From the NCBI GenBank assembly GCA_016284115.1, contig JAEEOD010000383.1, forward strand, positions 1 through 8,791: a stretch of DNA of 8,791 bases, read 5' to 3'. Under the pieces are notes generated by a model. That model saw nothing but the letters and a program-made list of their open reading frames with translations. It did no database searches and had not been told where the DNA came from. Within the stretch, counting starts at the first letter, position 1. Each line of letters opens with the position of its first letter. The stretch is from Bacteroidaceae bacterium (GTDB lineage Bacteria; Bacteroidota; Bacteroidia; Bacteroidales; Bacteroidaceae). Both the position numbers and the translations under genes were made by a program. Below, piece by piece: positions 7,725-8,791 of this stretch.

Positions 7725-8321
7725 TTAATTAACTGGTTTTGAATAGCGAGCATTTAGACCATCTAGCACTTCCTGAGTGATATTCAGCGCCTCATCAGCA
7801 TACAGCAAGTTATCCATGCCAGTGTTGCTGATAATCAAGGTAAAGCCCTTAGTCTTGTTATACTCCTTCAAGAAGTTCTTAATAGAGTCAGACAACTGCA
7901 AGTTGTTCTTGTCGCTCTCAGCCTGCAACTCGCTCTGCAGTTTGTCACTCAAAGTCTGAAGATCCTCACTCAACTTGTTGATGCGATTGTATTCCTGCTG
8001 TGCACGTTCTGCAGAAAGGAATGCGTTGTTCTGATACTTTGTCTGAAACTCCTGCTGCTGCTTCTGAAGATCCTGAGCCTTCTGGTTCAGTTGAAGACGT
8101 ACATTTTCGCTCTTCTTCACCATAGCCTCATTGAGGTCAATGCAGAAATTATACTTAGACAGCAAGGTGTCTATCTCTACAAATGCCACCTTTATGTCAG
8201 ACAGAACGCCTTGCTCTGAACTAGTAGCTGTGTCCTGAGCACCCTTGGCAGTGCATTGTGTAAACATCATGATGCAGCTCAATGCTGCTAAACCCATGAT
8301 CAAATTTTTCATCTTCTTCAT
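7725..8321 (-). CDS. OmpH/Skp-family lipoprotein (periplasmic chaperone-like)
   Basis: Skp/OmpH proteins are periplasmic chaperones that hold unfolded outer-membrane proteins in a trimeric 'jellyfish' cavity. This 198-residue version keeps the family layout: signal peptide; first strand IKVAFVEIDTLLSKYNF (43-59); a long charged/Gln-rich coiled coil (about 62-145); then strands with FTLIISN (160-166) and NLLYADEALNIT (171-182), followed by the closing helix. Unlike classical Skp it has a lipobox (FTQC, C23), so it is predicted to be membrane-anchored; lipidated OmpH-like proteins are seen elsewhere in Bacteroidetes. Start is the ATG at 8319-8321; an ATG three codons later is equally possible. 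It follows a small membrane-protein gene by 27 nt and ends 17 nt beyond the terminator hairpin. Confidence 0.88.
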   Translation of the reverse strand: MKKMKNLIMGLAALSCIMMFTQCTAKGAQDTATSSEQGVLSDIKVAFVEIDTLLSKYNFCIDLNEAMVKKSENVRLQLNQKAQDLQKQQQEFQTKYQNNAFLSAERAQQEYNRINKLSEDLQTLSDKLQSELQAESDKNNLQLSDSIKNFLKEYNKTKGFTLIISNTGMDNLLYADEALNITQEVLDGLNARYSKPVN

Positions 8322-8348
8322 AATTACTTCTTTTATATCTTTATATTT

Positions 8349-8552
8349 TTACTCTTTCACTCCTAATCTTGACGGCTTTCGTGCATTTCTGTCTTGCGAC
8401 TCCACGCAGTCAATGCCCCGTTTCATCATCTCCTTGTTGCCACTGATATGGAAGTGCGGAAATTTGCCTGCTTTGGTAAAGAATATCTTAATACCTAAGA
8501 GTAGCACACAAACGCCAACTACGGCCAAAGTAATGAGCAACGTATAGAGCAT
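8349..8552 (-). CDS. Small single-span membrane protein, function unknown
   Basis: A 67-residue protein with one N-terminal membrane helix (about 4-25) and a short polar tail containing HFHISGNKEMMKRGIDCVESQD (33-54 region). The H-I-x-x-N-K ... R-G-I-x-C-V-x-S-Q-D-R pattern, with one cysteine at C49, looks like a conserved motif. I recall similar short proteins in other Bacteroidales but cannot name a family. It has its own well-matched promoter upstream and precedes the OmpH-like gene by 27 nt, so it is probably the first gene of that transcript. A quinone/redox or metal role for the His/Cys tail is only speculation. Start is the ATG at 8550-8552. Confidence 0.72.
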   Translation of the reverse strand: MLYTLLITLAVVGVCVLLLGIKIFFTKAGKFPHFHISGNKEMMKRGIDCVESQDRNARKPSRLGVKE

Positions 8553-8590
8553 ATCTCAAATATTCTTCTTATATTTGCAAAAAATCGGTG

Positions 8591-8622
8591 CAAAAATAGT
8601 GCAAATTGAACACAAAGCCAAA
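8591..8622 (-). promoter_or_regulatory. Promoter of the small membrane protein-ompH pair
   Basis: On the minus strand: TTTG (8619-8622), a 20-nt spacer, then TATTTTTG (8591-8598), a full match to the Bacteroidetes consensus. Transcription would begin near 8584, leaving about 31 nt before the ATG at 8552. A further -7 match, TATCTTTG (8672-8679, minus), lies upstream but lacks a -33 partner. Confidence 0.6.
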
Positions 8623-8627
8623 TTTTA

Positions 8628-8659
8628 TTTGGACTTTGTTGAAATGTAGCCTATTTTCG
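8628..8659 (+). promoter_or_regulatory. Candidate promoter of the dipeptidase gene
   Basis: TTTG at 8628-8631, a 20-nt spacer, then TATTTTCG at 8652-8659, which differs from TAnnTTTG at one base. Transcription would start near 8666, about 30 nt before the ATG at 8696. It overlaps the divergent promoter region of the small membrane-protein gene. Confidence 0.45.
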
Positions 8660-8695
8660 CTTTTTGAACGGCAAAGATACAATATTAATTTGAAT

Positions 8696-8791
8696 ATGGA
8701 AAAAAAAGAACTAAAAACTACTGGAGTTTTCAGATTTTTTGAGGAAATTTGTCAGATTCCAAGACCCTCGAAGCACGAGGAGAAGATTATT
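8696..8791 (+). CDS. pepD: N-terminal fragment of an aminoacyl-histidine dipeptidase (PepD-like, M20)
   Basis: Thirty-two codons from the ATG at 8696 run off the right edge. The visible part includes VFRFFEEICQIPRPSKHEEKII, the hallmark opening of the PepD/cytosol non-specific dipeptidase family (x-F-E-E-I-C-x-I-P-R-P-S-x-x-E-E-K-I). These M20 metallo-dipeptidases cleave Xaa-His and other dipeptides in the cytoplasm. The metal-binding residues lie beyond the window and cannot be checked. The gene is divergent from the small membrane protein-ompH pair. Confidence 0.85.
   Translation, partial: MEKKELKTTGVFRFFEEICQIPRPSKHEEKII

Noticed and set aside
8245..8547. 100-codon plus-strand open frame
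   Set aside because: Antisense to both the OmpH-like signal region and the small membrane-protein gene; its hydrophobic look comes from the opposite strand's membrane segments.
8349..8552. NqrM-like assembly factor for the small membrane protein
   Set aside because: It shares only a short length and one span; the several conserved cysteines of NqrM are absent, with only one Cys in the tail.

Overview
The window is chromosomal DNA from a member of the Bacteroidota, most likely the order Bacteroidales (Bacteroides/Prevotella-like). Four things point there. The clearest promoters fit the Bacteroidetes pattern TTTG - 19 to 21 nt - TAnnTTTG. The upstream regions I looked at have no Shine-Dalgarno sequence. 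There are several lipoproteins with a relaxed [TQ]-[SQ]-C lipobox. The gene families (S41/PDZ lipoprotein, lipid-anchored Skp/OmpH, YIP1-like membrane protein) are typical of the group. I cannot name a genus from the sequence alone.

Layout from left to right. Positions 1-28 (-) hold the first codons of a secreted or lipoprotein gene that runs off the left edge. Positions 102-4637 (-) form a very tight four-gene run, read right to left: a hypothetical lipoprotein, a YIP1-like membrane protein, smpB and metH, with gaps of only 5, 4 and 3 nt. Positions 4728-6300 (-) hold mnmA followed 16 nt later by an acidic DUF4375/DMP19-like protein. Divergent from mnmA, 6383-7633 (+) encodes a PDZ/S41-family lipoprotein whose active site appears to have been lost. 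A strong symmetric hairpin at 7673-7708 ends it. The same hairpin serves the convergent pair at 7725-8552 (-), a small one-span membrane protein followed by a lipidated Skp/OmpH-like chaperone. At the right edge, 8696 onwards (+), a PepD-type dipeptidase gene begins, divergent from that pair.

Functionally this is mostly housekeeping: B12-dependent methionine synthesis (MetH), trans-translation ribosome rescue (SmpB), wobble-uridine thiolation of tRNA (MnmA), envelope protein handling (OmpH/Skp-like) and dipeptide hydrolysis (PepD). I see no mobile element, CRISPR array, tRNA, rRNA or recognisable riboswitch, and no gene-free stretch longer than about 145 bases.

I did not find a clear new multi-gene system. 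The most unusual items are: the S41 homologue with Gly and Ile exactly where the catalytic Ser and Lys should be; a MetH that stops cleanly before the reactivation domain although all its other catalytic residues are kept at E. coli numbering; and the very acidic DUF4375 protein cotranscribed with mnmA.
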